Shown piece by piece: positions 28,352 through 33,592 of a stretch of DNA of 33,592 bases (positions are counted from its first letter, which is position 1; every line of letters starts with the position of its first letter). The stretch is from a virus. The stretch covers positions 1 through 33,592 of the IMG/VR virus record IMGVR_UViG_3300035670_009241. The stretch is one strand, 5' to 3'. The position numbers and the translations under genes were made by a program. Under the pieces are notes generated by a model, which had not been told where the DNA came from, did not search any database, and saw nothing but the letters and a program-made list of their open reading frames with translations.

Positions 28352-28644
28352 ATATTAATTGTAACACTCTTTATACCGCCCAAACTTTCAGCGATTTTTT
28401 GGATGGCGTTCGTAATGTCTTTTTATCCTGTGTTTTGCGCTGGGCGCCCCAAATTTGGCGGGGGATAAAAAGATATCGTAATACTACCTATACAAGTATA
28501 CATAGATACAATGGTTTGACAAACAAAATATATTATGGTAGATGGTTTGGGAAAAATATGGTTTGATCGTAATCTGGGAAAAATGGTTTGGTATCGTAAT
28601 GGTTTGTATACCCAAAAAGATAGGTCGGCGCTTTTCAGCGCAGC
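28352..28644. other. Gene-free part of the repeat region
   Basis: About 290 nt without a supported gene. It holds the right-hand cluster of TCGTAAT and ATGGTTTG words, a TTGACA (28516-28521) with a weak TAGATG 17 bp on, and a GC-rich patch (28438-28465). Plus-strand frames here are broken by these repeats. Confidence 0.6.
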
Positions 28645-28911
28645 CTATGAATTGTCAAGCAATTCGTTAAGGCTTGTGAAACCAGCATCAGGAAGTCCCA
28701 ATGATTCTAAAAATAAATCCCATGTTTCATTTACATATTTTGTAGCCATGTCAGAAGCAGGAATAATTTCTTGCGAGATAGCAAACGCTAATGGCAAACC
28801 AATATCATTGTATTCAATAAAATCTTCAAACTCAGGTTCGCTTTTATAATTTAGCCACAAGTCCCCCAAGATACTACATCTGCTAGAAAAGTCTGTATTG
28901 GTATTGCTCAT
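28645..28911 (-). CDS. 88-aa hypothetical acidic protein
   Basis: The protein begins MSNTNTDFSSRCSILGDLWL and is acidic and helical (YKSEPEFEDFIEYNDIGLPLAFAI, VNETWDLFLESLGLPD). AGGAGAAA precedes ATG 28911. The start lies 29 nt inside the end of the upstream gene, so the two are coupled. It resembles small immunity- or chaperone-sized actinobacterial proteins but no family is recognised. Confidence 0.7.
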   Translation of the reverse strand: MSNTNTDFSSRCSILGDLWLNYKSEPEFEDFIEYNDIGLPLAFAISQEIIPASDMATKYVNETWDLFLESLGLPDAGFTSLNELLDNS

Positions 28912-29095
28912 TGTATTTCTCCTCTTTGTGGTGTTGTGCGCTCTCTGCGATAGTGATGAGTCTGTTGTAGGAAACTGTTGGTGCGATTACTGCTAAATAC
29001 TCGCCCACTTGCTCAATGTCAAGGCGAAGGTCAGATACGATAGCGGAAATACGCATGGCAACCTTTTCCTCGTCAGTTAGTTTATGTTTTCTCAT
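28883..29095 (-). CDS. 70-aa hypothetical helical protein
   Basis: The protein begins MRKHKLTDEEKVAMRISAIV and continues with SDLRLDIEQVGEYLAVIAPTVSYNRL in two parts, predicting three helices in a small bundle that could bind nucleic acid or protein. AAGGAG lies 6 nt before ATG 29095. A promoter with TTGCGC, 17 bp and TACAAT precedes it. Function unknown. Confidence 0.7.
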   Translation of the reverse strand: MRKHKLTDEEKVAMRISAIVSDLRLDIEQVGEYLAVIAPTVSYNRLITIAESAQHHKEEKYNEQYQYRLF

Positions 29096-29112
29096 AGTTC
29101 TCCTTAGTAGTC

Positions 29113-29141
29113 ATTGTATCAAATAAAAGGTGGGGGCGCAA
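29113..29141 (-). promoter_or_regulatory. Promoter of the 70-aa/88-aa gene pair
   Basis: On the minus strand TTGCGC (29141-29136), 17 bp and TACAAT (29118-29113), followed by AAGGAG and ATG 29095. The -35 lies inside the preceding terminator stem. Confidence 0.6.
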
Positions 29142-29169
29142 GTGGAAGAAAGGTGCCACCCACGCCCCC
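29132..29169 (-). terminator. Hairpin terminator after the 120-aa gene
   Basis: CGCCCCC (29163-29169) pairs with GGGGGCG (29132-29138); on the minus strand it is followed by ACCTTTTATTT. A second hairpin CCCCT/AGGGG (29067-range excluded; arms 29167-29171/29179-29183) stands just upstream. Together they end transcription from the gene at 29195-29557. Confidence 0.65.
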
Positions 29170-29194
29170 CTATTTCGGAGGGGACCCAACCCTC

Positions 29195-29557
29195 CTAGGA
29201 TGTGACCGTCGTCACAAGACCATGGTAGTTAATGAAATCTTGTATAGAGTGTGTCCCAGTGTCATCTTCTACAGTCTTATTAATTAAGTCGATAAGCACG
29301 GGGTGGTCCATAAATCCCAGGTTATTGGGGTCGCAGGCATAAATTCCAAAACCTGTCTCCTCCAATATATTATCTTGAATTAGATAACTGATTGCCATGC
29401 GAGTCGCATATGGCGCATCGCTCATCTCTAGACGTGGCTGTGCATGCTGCAATGCTGCTGCCAGGTTTTCATACATGTCATATTCACCCCAGTGGCTATA
29501 TAAGGCCACAGCCTGGTCCTTTGACTGCTTAAAAACGAATGTACAACGTGCTCCCAT
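29195..29557 (-). CDS. 120-aa hypothetical protein
   Basis: The protein begins MGARCTFVFKQSKDQAVALYSHWGEYDMY and contains LAAALQHAQPRLEMSDAPY and ATRMAISYLIQDNI, with an ending DFINYHGLVTTVTS. The first strand pair (CTFVFKQ, VALYSHWG) recalls conserved actinophage proteins of unknown function. GAAAGGA precedes ATG 29557 and a near-consensus promoter stands upstream. It is followed by a terminator, so it is a single-gene transcript. Confidence 0.75.
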   Translation of the reverse strand: MGARCTFVFKQSKDQAVALYSHWGEYDMYENLAAALQHAQPRLEMSDAPYATRMAISYLIQDNILEETGFGIYACDPNNLGFMDHPVLIDLINKTVEDDTGTHSIQDFINYHGLVTTVTS

Positions 29558-29589
29558 TGTGGGTCCTTTCGGTAGTAGGGTTTTCTTCT

Positions 29590-29618
29590 AGTGTATCAAA
29601 TTGTAGGTCTAATGTCAA
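29590..29618 (-). promoter_or_regulatory. Promoter of the 120-aa gene
   Basis: On the minus strand TTGACA (29618-29613), a 17-bp spacer and TACACT (29595-29590), followed by GAAAGGA and ATG 29557. Confidence 0.75.
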
Positions 29619-29631
29619 TTGCTGCCACATA

Positions 29632-29715
29632 TTACCACTTCTTATCATTTGTAAAGAACATATTAAAGGTACCTGCACACATAATTATGGCAAGCAGCAT
29701 GATCAAGATCTCCAT
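29632..29715 (-). CDS. 27-aa membrane micro-protein
   Basis: ATG 29715 overlaps the upstream stop (TAATG) and is preceded by GGAGGAG. The product is a single membrane helix (EILIMLLAIIMCAGTFNMFF) with a short polar tail (TNDKKW). The ribosome-binding site and junction are both strong, so translation is likely in spite of its size. Confidence 0.7.
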   Translation of the reverse strand: MEILIMLLAIIMCAGTFNMFFTNDKKW

Positions 29716-29999
29716 TACTCCTCCCGTTCTGCGATAGCAAATGATAGTTGATATGTTAATTGATATACTGCAGCAAGAGCGTCACACTGTCCCTCCCAGT
29801 ATTTACGCTCCATGGATTCCATAGCGTCGTCATAGTCATTGGCTTCTTCTATGCGCTGCGCCTCTTCTAGTTCTAGTTGGGCCTCATACATAAGATTCTT
29901 AAGTTCACCATGAATGATATCCAAGGCTGGTATGTTTTCATCTACCATATGCTGCAGATGTTCGCTTAGATTGTAATCTGGATTGAAGTCACTGTGCAT
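29715..29999 (-). CDS. 94-aa acidic helical protein
   Basis: The protein begins MHSDFNPDYNLSEHLQHMVD and has long charged helices (ELKNLMYEAQLELEEAQRIEEA, written in part) and a C-terminal WEGQCDALAAVYQLTYQLSF. It is predicted to be a coiled coil or helical bundle. AGGAG precedes ATG 29999 and the frame overlaps the upstream gene by 11 nt. It is seen in similar form in actinophages, from memory. Function unknown. Confidence 0.7.
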   Translation of the reverse strand: MHSDFNPDYNLSEHLQHMVDENIPALDIIHGELKNLMYEAQLELEEAQRIEEANDYDDAMESMERKYWEGQCDALAAVYQLTYQLSFAIAEREE

Positions 30000-30189
30000 G
30001 CTCTTCTCCTATCTTGATAAAATGACGGGTAGCAATAATCTGCCCACCTAACCAGTTATATTCAAAGTCTAACTCAGCATAGTCTTTAGAACTAGGGTCA
30101 AGTGATTCCATTTGTTCTGATACCTCTGCTTGGTCCTGCTCAATAGAAACCAGATGTATCTTCATGTATTCTAATAAATAATCAGACAT
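29989..30189 (-). CDS. 66-aa helical protein
   Basis: ATG 30189 overlaps the stop of the upstream 239-aa gene. The product begins MSDYLLEYMKIHLVSIEQDQ and holds YNWLGGQIIATRHFIKIGEE. It is acidic in the middle and helical, with no motif. An earlier in-frame ATG at 30219 would lie further inside the upstream gene and is not favoured. Function unknown. Confidence 0.65.
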   Translation of the reverse strand: MSDYLLEYMKIHLVSIEQDQAEVSEQMESLDPSSKDYAELDFEYNWLGGQIIATRHFIKIGEEHAQ

Positions 30190-30901
30190 CGACTTGGTCC
30201 ATTCTATAGTTGGGAACATACTCTTCAGTCAAGTATACTTTATGCTCCTCGCATTCTGCAACTGCTTCTAAGTCTGCCTCGCCTAAATAGTGACAAGAAT
30301 CACAGATTTCTCCACAATCGTTATCACAATACTGTAATGTGTTGAGTGCTTCACAGTCCCTACATTTGTTATCGTAGGATTCTGTTTCTGTAGGTTCTCC
30401 ATTTACTATGACTACCTCGCCACCCCAACCAGTCTCTTCCTCAAAGGATAGAGTAAATACTAGATTAGGATACTGCTCAGATAGTTTGACGATAGCCTCA
30501 ACAGGTGGGGACCAAGCGGTATTGAAGCGGTATGAAATAAAGTCCTTACTTTCACCAGTCAACTCAGTCTCAGGATACTTATCGTCCTCATTGACACATA
30601 CATCCCATTTAGTTCCCCAGTTACGCACATTCCAGTCATACCAGTGGTCTGAATCAAAGGATAGTCCTTTAGATAAGTCTGTCTCAGGTTGTGGGCCATA
30701 GTAGGCTTCTAGGTTTGTAGGTTTGACAATGTTCCAGAATGCAAATACAGGTTTGGAATACTTGAACAGTTTCTTTTCCATTTGTCCTGTTTCTCTGTTC
30801 CAACTATCATGCATTACCTCAAAGGGGGTATTGAGTTGGGTTTTGAGAGCAGATACGTCTCCACCTGAAATATCTAGGTAATTAAAACACCAATTGGGCA
30901 T
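30182..30901 (-). CDS. Api92-like phage protein with C-terminal Cys cluster
   Basis: A 239-aa protein opening MPNWCFNYLDISGG, the recognised start of the Api92-like/DUF1281-type ferredoxin-like phage family, with FAFWNIVKPTN, WYDWNVRNWGTKWDV and YRFNTAWSPP as conserved blocks. A C-terminal extension has seven cysteines and three histidines (CRDCEALNTLQYC, CGEICDSCHYLG, CEEH), probably a zinc-binding module not present in the basic family. AAAGGAAA precedes ATG 30901, with a consensus promoter upstream. The family is common in phages and plasmids; function unknown. Confidence 0.8.
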   Translation of the reverse strand: MPNWCFNYLDISGGDVSALKTQLNTPFEVMHDSWNRETGQMEKKLFKYSKPVFAFWNIVKPTNLEAYYGPQPETDLSKGLSFDSDHWYDWNVRNWGTKWDVCVNEDDKYPETELTGESKDFISYRFNTAWSPPVEAIVKLSEQYPNLVFTLSFEEETGWGGEVVIVNGEPTETESYDNKCRDCEALNTLQYCDNDCGEICDSCHYLGEADLEAVAECEEHKVYLTEEYVPNYRMDQVDV

Positions 30902-30930
30902 TGGATTTCCTTTCTATAGGTCTTTGTATT

Positions 30931-30959
30931 ATTCTAGCAAATTAGGCAGGGTATGTCAA
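30931..30959 (-). promoter_or_regulatory. Consensus promoter of the Api92-like operon
   Basis: On the minus strand TTGACA (30959-30954), 17 bp and TAGAAT (30936-30931), then AAAGGAAA and ATG 30901. It likely drives the coupled series down to 29632. Confidence 0.8.
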
Positions 30960-31117
30960 ACACGTCCCTCTGCCAATAGTCCTAGTAAGAAGTCCTCTAG
31001 ATCTCTAAGTACTGCTACATCTTCCTCTGCAAACTTAGTATCCTTAATATGGTGATGGATAGAATAGTTTAATATCATAGCCATATTCTCTACCTGCTCT
31101 GTTGTATATCCTAGCAT
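30956..31117 (-). CDS. 53-aa helical protein
   Basis: The start is ATG 31117, preceded by GAAAGGAAAT; a longer in-frame reading lacks such a site. The product begins MLGYTTEQVENMAMILNYSI and ends DFLLGLLAEGRV, two acidic helices joined by HHHIKDTKF. A promoter TTGCTT, 17 bp, TAGAAT stands upstream. Function unknown. Confidence 0.65.
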   Translation of the reverse strand: MLGYTTEQVENMAMILNYSIHHHIKDTKFAEEDVAVLRDLEDFLLGLLAEGRV

Positions 31118-31145
31118 TATATTTCCTTTCATGGGTTCTACTATT

Positions 31146-31174
31146 ATTCTACCAAAATCTAGGGGAAAAAGCAA
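31146..31174 (-). promoter_or_regulatory. Promoter of the 53-aa gene
   Basis: On the minus strand TTGCTT (31174-31169), 17 bp and TAGAAT (31151-31146). The same TTGCTT -35 recurs before the DUF932 gene. Confidence 0.65.
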
Positions 31175-31178
31175 GTTC

Positions 31179-31251
31179 TACGTAATAAAAAAAATTCATG
31201 ACATTTTTAGTCGGTTACGTAATAAAAGTTTTTGATGATATTTTTAGTCGG
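31179..31251. repeat. Two imperfect tandem repeats, 37-bp period
   Basis: TACGTAATAAAA...ATTTTTAGTCGG occurs at 31179-31214 and again at 31216-31251 with several changes. It lies downstream of the DUF932 terminator. ACGTA and a CCACTTTTT word also recur near 32420-32465. Confidence 0.7.
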
Positions 31252-31284
31252 CCACTTTTTTGATCTTTTGTCAAATAAAAAATA

Positions 31285-31307
31285 GAGCAGTTTATACTCA
31301 TGCTCAG
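31285..31307 (-). terminator. GAGCA/TGCTC hairpin, copy 1 (after DUF932)
   Basis: GAGCA (31285-31289) and TGCTC (31301-31305) pair around an 11-nt loop. On the minus strand a TATTTTTTATTT tract follows, so this copy looks like a terminator of the DUF932 gene. Similar copies are at 32473 and 33321. Confidence 0.6.
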
Positions 31308-31320
31308 GAGTTGAATTAGA

Positions 31321-32328
31321 TTAAACTAATTCTAAAGTGTTGCGAACAACATTTAGCAAACGATTTTTTTCTGCTGTGATAGCAGGGTCAAAACCACTTG
31401 AACCCATTAGGATTGATTCAGTAAGACCACGCTTACCACCACGATACCAATCGATTCTTTCTGTGAGTGCATTCCAAGCACCCCAAGCAGTATTGGCAAT
31501 CATGCCATTAAACTCACCTGTGTAAATATCATTGATTAAATCAACTTTATTTGTCCACTTAGAAAGTGCGCCTTTCTTAGTTTCATCAGGCTTAGGATAC
31601 GCAGCCAAAACAATATCATTGAATTGTTGCGCTGTGATTTCTTTTTCAATCATGAGTTGCGCCATGATAGAAAATTCGTCCATGTAAGCATTAGCAACAG
31701 CAAGAGCCTCACGAGCCTGTTGAACTTTACCCTCAGCAGATTGTGTGTGACGAATCTTGAATGATTGCTTAACGCCATTTGATTTCTTAGTTCGACCAAG
31801 AGCAACAGCGAGAGTGTTAGCGCATACAACACGAACAGGTGTCACGCTTGCTTGAATAGCAACAGAACCATCGTGTGATGTATTAACAAGAAGATAAGTT
31901 TTAACCTTATCCGCTACACCATTAGGGTCAAGAACAGTCTCACGCTCAAGAGCAAGAGAACCGAAAACAACACGACCACTACGCAATGAGCCAGCAGTCT
32001 CCCAACGACCTCCACCATCAAGAATTGCATCACCAAAAGTGAATAGTTCTTCATTTTGTAGTGGGACATAGCGTTCACCAACAACGCCTAAGACATCAAC
32101 TTGATTTGCGGTGAATGGATTATCACGCACAACATATTGATAAGATTTATCAGATGTAAGAGTAGATGGGATTTCTACATCTTCAAGACGAACATTCCAA
32201 CCATCGAGGTTAGCGAGTTCCAACATTTTTTCAGTATTAACTTCCTCCTGAAAAACAGTTCCTAAACCATGCCAAGCAGGTTCACGGAATGAAGCGAAAG
32301 AATTAGCAGATTCTAATTCATGAGCCAT
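31321..32328 (-). CDS. DUF932 phage/plasmid-like protein
   Basis: A 335-aa protein with the DUF932 features: FREPAWHGLGT near the N-terminus, DGWNVRLEDVEIP, VVRDNPFTANQVDVLGVVGERYVPLQNEE (in parts), GGRWETAGSLRSGRVVFGSL, and VRVVCANTLAVAL. The family is found in plasmids and phages of many bacteria; a DNA-related or defence-related role is suspected, not shown. AAAGGAAA precedes ATG 32328, with its own promoter. Its base composition is richer in G+C than the enzyme genes to the left. Confidence 0.92.
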   Translation of the reverse strand: MAHELESANSFASFREPAWHGLGTVFQEEVNTEKMLELANLDGWNVRLEDVEIPSTLTSDKSYQYVVRDNPFTANQVDVLGVVGERYVPLQNEELFTFGDAILDGGGRWETAGSLRSGRVVFGSLALERETVLDPNGVADKVKTYLLVNTSHDGSVAIQASVTPVRVVCANTLAVALGRTKKSNGVKQSFKIRHTQSAEGKVQQAREALAVANAYMDEFSIMAQLMIEKEITAQQFNDIVLAAYPKPDETKKGALSKWTNKVDLINDIYTGEFNGMIANTAWGAWNALTERIDWYRGGKRGLTESILMGSSGFDPAITAEKNRLLNVVRNTLELV

Positions 32329-32360
32329 ATTTATTTCCTTTCTGTTTGTTTATTATCTAA

Positions 32361-32389
32361 AGTTTAGCACAATGGGCTGACAAAAGCAA
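32361..32389 (-). promoter_or_regulatory. Promoter of the DUF932 gene
   Basis: On the minus strand TTGCTT (32389-32384), 17 bp and TAAACT (32366-32361). The stretch TGTCAG...TGCTAAACTT is shared with the promoter at 33280-33309, so the two may share a regulator. Confidence 0.65.
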
Positions 32390-32472
32390 ATCCTGGAATT
32401 CGGGCGTTTTGATCGTAACTACGTAAAACGGACATTTTAGGACAAAACGGGCCGACCACTTTTTGAGGAAGT

Positions 32473-32497
32473 GAGCAGTTTACGTGGACGTGCTCAG
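32473..32497. repeat. GAGCA/TGCTC hairpin, copy 2
   Basis: GAGCA (32473-32477) and TGCTC (32491-32495) with the shared GTTTA after the first arm and CAGG after the second. It is embedded between the 136-aa gene and the DUF932 gene, beside CACTT/AAGTG (32458-32475 region). Confidence 0.65.
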
Positions 32498-32548
32498 GTC
32501 CCTCACGGTCTCTTTGAAAGAAAGGATGAAAGAAGAGATCCGTGCACA

Positions 32549-32575
32549 TTGCGTGGCCTTTCATGAACCACGCAA
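32549..32575 (-). terminator. Hairpin after the 136-aa gene
   Basis: TTGCGTGG (32549-32556) pairs perfectly with CCACGCAA (32568-32575) over 8 bp. It starts 7 nt after the stop of the minus-strand gene at 32582. There is no T-run, so it may stabilise the 3' end or terminate with help. Confidence 0.55.
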
Positions 32576-32581
32576 ATTTAT

Positions 32582-32992
32582 TTAGATATCGATACTATCT
32601 ATATTTGCAGAAACATTTGTTACAATGCTCATGTCATATGTGATTGCTTCAAAATCAATATCATTAATTAATGATTCTGCGTCTTCACCTGCAGGAACTT
32701 CAAGTGTTAAATAGTAAGTTACGGTAACTTCTGCTTCAACTTCCTTAGTTAAATCGAATGCACCAATCTCAGAAAGTTCAACAGCCTGCTCTTCAGTGAT
32801 GTTGCCATTCTCTAGATTCTCCATGGTCCATTCATGTAGACCAGTTGACATTGCAGTGAGTGCTGCTGCAGTACTAAAGTCACGTTGTACAACACGAGCA
32901 TGAGACTCTTCTACAGTCTTTACTCGCTCCTCTAGTTCTGTAACTCGATTACGAAGGAATTCCTCCGTCATATGTATTTCATTAGTTTCCAT
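32582..32992 (-). CDS. 136-aa acidic coiled-coil protein
   Basis: The protein begins METNEIHMTEEFLRNRVTEL and a coiled coil follows (LEERVKTVEESHARVVQ). A helical middle (STAAALTAMSTGLHEW) leads to a beta-rich end (EVTVTYYLTLEVPAGEDAE). It is very acidic. AAAGGA precedes ATG 32992, inside the end of the upstream gene. Similar proteins with the TVTYYLTLEVP strand occur in phages, from memory. Function unknown. Confidence 0.7.
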   Translation of the reverse strand: METNEIHMTEEFLRNRVTELEERVKTVEESHARVVQRDFSTAAALTAMSTGLHEWTMENLENGNITEEQAVELSEIGAFDLTKEVEAEVTVTYYLTLEVPAGEDAESLINDIDFEAITYDMSIVTNVSANIDSIDI

Positions 32993-33254
32993 TTGTTATA
33001 TCCTTTCCAAGTTCATCAAATTCTTTGATATCACTAATCATAGCGTCCATTTGGTCTTCTGTCAATAGAACATTAGTTACAAGTGTTGCTGTTAGTGATG
33101 AGAGCAGAGCAGAATACTCAAACAATGCTCTTGCGAAATCATTATCTGACATTTCATTTCTTGCGTGAAATAGTTGTGAAGCCACGCTCATTGTTATTTC
33201 ATCATGAACTGCTTCTTGTGTTGCTTGTTGTAGTGCTATAGCGGTTGCTATCAT
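32982..33254 (-). CDS. 90-aa helical protein
   Basis: The start is ATG 33254, preceded by AGAAAGGAA; the longer in-frame reading to 33302 has no ribosome-binding site and runs into the promoter. The product begins MIATAIALQQATQEAVHDEI and is helical and acidic (ALFEYSALLSSLTATLVTNV, MDAMISDIKEFDELG). It overlaps the 136-aa gene by 11 nt. Function unknown. Confidence 0.7.
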   Translation of the reverse strand: MIATAIALQQATQEAVHDEITMSVASQLFHARNEMSDNDFARALFEYSALLSSLTATLVTNVLLTEDQMDAMISDIKEFDELGKDITNGN

Positions 33255-33279
33255 CTTAGTTCCTTTCTTTCTAATACTA

Positions 33280-33309
33280 AGTTTAGCATTGGGGTCTGAC
33301 ATTTGTCAA
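33280..33309 (-). promoter_or_regulatory. Promoter of the 90-aa/136-aa gene pair
   Basis: On the minus strand TTGACA (33309-33304), 18 bp and TAAACT (33285-33280), followed by the ribosome-binding site and ATG 33254. The spacer resembles that of the DUF932 promoter. Confidence 0.7.
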
Positions 33310-33320
33310 GTTAGGAGGTG

Positions 33321-33344
33321 GAGCAGTTTAGAGTCATGCTCAGG
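33321..33344. repeat. GAGCA/TGCTC hairpin, copy 3
   Basis: GAGCA (33321-33325) and TGCTC (33337-33341) with GTTTA and CAGG in the same places as copies 1 and 2. It lies just upstream of the promoter at 33280-33309. No T-run follows on the minus strand. Confidence 0.65.
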
Positions 33345-33399
33345 ACGATCCCCAGGGGACTTTCGCAGATAAATCTGCCTTGAACGCAGGGGATAGAGA

Positions 33400-33419
33400 G
33401 AGGGGCTTTTACACCCCTC
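33400..33419 (-). terminator. Hairpin after the right-edge gene
   Basis: GAGGGG and CCCCTC (33400-33405/33414-33419) pair around an 8-nt loop, 7 nt after the stop of the right-edge gene. It is followed on the minus strand by TCTCTCT, a weak terminator. Confidence 0.5.
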
Positions 33420-33425
33420 CCAATT

Positions 33426-33592
33426 TTACAAGTATCTAGCGATAGCGTTGTAAGTTGAGGTTGAAACTACTTCCTCATCTGTCATTTTGAGAATACGGAT
33501 AGCGTTCTCAATTTCCTCAATCATCTCACGATACTGCCAATCATGGTAAGACTCGTAGTCTTTTTGAGGTTCATCAGGTAGTTCAATAGAAC
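33426..33592 (-). CDS. C-terminal part of an unidentified gene (partial)
   Basis: A minus-strand frame enters from the right edge and stops at TAA 33428-33426. The 54 visible residues include KDYESYHDWQYREMIEEIE and end STSTYNAIARYL; they are acidic and helical. No family is recognised from this piece. Confidence 0.65.
   Translation of the reverse strand, partial: SIELPDEPQKDYESYHDWQYREMIEEIENAIRILKMTDEEVVSTSTYNAIARYL

Larger units (their letters stand above)
27878..28606. repeat. Intergenic array of short repeated words
   Basis: Seven copies of TCGTAAT lie here (27878, 28009, 28064, 28410, 28476, 28567, 28594), with another at 27485. CAAACCAT occurs at 27887, 27895, 27909 and 27950. Its complement ATGGTTTG occurs at 27991, 28122, 28511, 28542, 28558, 28583 and 28599, including the perfect palindrome AAACCATGGTTT (27986-27997). 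CTGGGAAAA appears twice. The copies cluster at both ends, leaving the 28133-28351 frame between them. They resemble operator or iteron sites. Confidence 0.75.

Noticed and set aside
27878-28606. CRISPR array
   Set aside because: Repeats are only 7-12 bp, irregularly spaced and in both orientations, with no cas genes.
28309-28849. Plus-strand frames across the right part of the repeat region
   Set aside because: They run through TCGTAAT and ATGGTTTG repeats and over a minus-strand gene with a good start; no start site supports them.

Overview
The window reads as part of the genome of a large, AT-rich tailed phage of an actinobacterium, probably a freshwater or soil lineage; the host is an inference. 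Phage character is shown by dense overlapping genes (ATGA, TAATG and GTGA junctions), many micro-genes, eight tRNA genes, a DUF932 protein, an Api92-like protein, small HNH and GIY-YIG-type nucleases and a DenV-family pyrimidine-dimer glycosylase. The actinobacterial link comes from a WhiB-type regulator, a DUF7455 zinc-ribbon protein and repeated use of apparently leaderless genes, in which a -10 hexamer sits exactly 6 nt before the ATG.

Layout. (1) 1-9771, plus strand: an almost gap-free run of surface-chemistry enzymes. It holds 2OG-Fe(II) oxygenases, an SGNH-like protein, a NodU/TobZ-type carbamoyltransferase, zinc-ribbon proteins, a sulfotransferase, an Asp/Asn-hydroxylase-like protein, a GT61 glycosyltransferase, a HAD-nucleotidyltransferase fusion, an APH/choline-kinase-like kinase and a GDPD-like protein. 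(2) 9764-17407, plus strand: SNase-like nuclease, WhiB, another 2OG oxygenase, the dimer glycosylase, XapX and DUF2061 membrane proteins, Hsp20, an HNH nuclease behind a structured leader, a 359-aa probable head-associated protein and a cupin/JmjC-like oxygenase. (3) 17400-23057, minus strand: a second sulfotransferase, a catalase-peroxidase (KatG), a second SGNH-like protein, a second DUF2061 protein and an APS-kinase-like/nucleotidyltransferase fusion. These are interleaved with tRNAs for Thr, Glu, Asp, Asn, Arg, Leu, Ile and Met and one strongly structured non-coding segment. (4) 23063-27738: PD-(D/E)XK nuclease, CDGSH protein, micro-zinc-finger and micro-membrane proteins, a second GT61 enzyme, an RsmI-like methylase, another structured segment, and four tandem tiny genes. 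(5) 27739-28644: about 0.9 kb with repeated words, consensus promoters and one perfect DnaA box. (6) 28645-33592, minus strand: small conserved phage-type genes, several with clear sigma70-like promoters, and a repeated intergenic hairpin module.

How the parts may work together. Regions 1 to 4 hold enzymes that could build and decorate a glycan or protein: nucleotide activation, glycosyl transfer, carbamoylation, hydroxylation and sulfation, the last with a possible PAPS-forming kinase. Several families occur once on the plus arm and again on the minus arm (SGNH, GT61, sulfotransferase, DUF2061). KatG and Hsp20 look like stress-protection genes. The tRNAs include readers of AGA, AUA and UUA, codons that are visibly common in the AT-rich enzyme genes.
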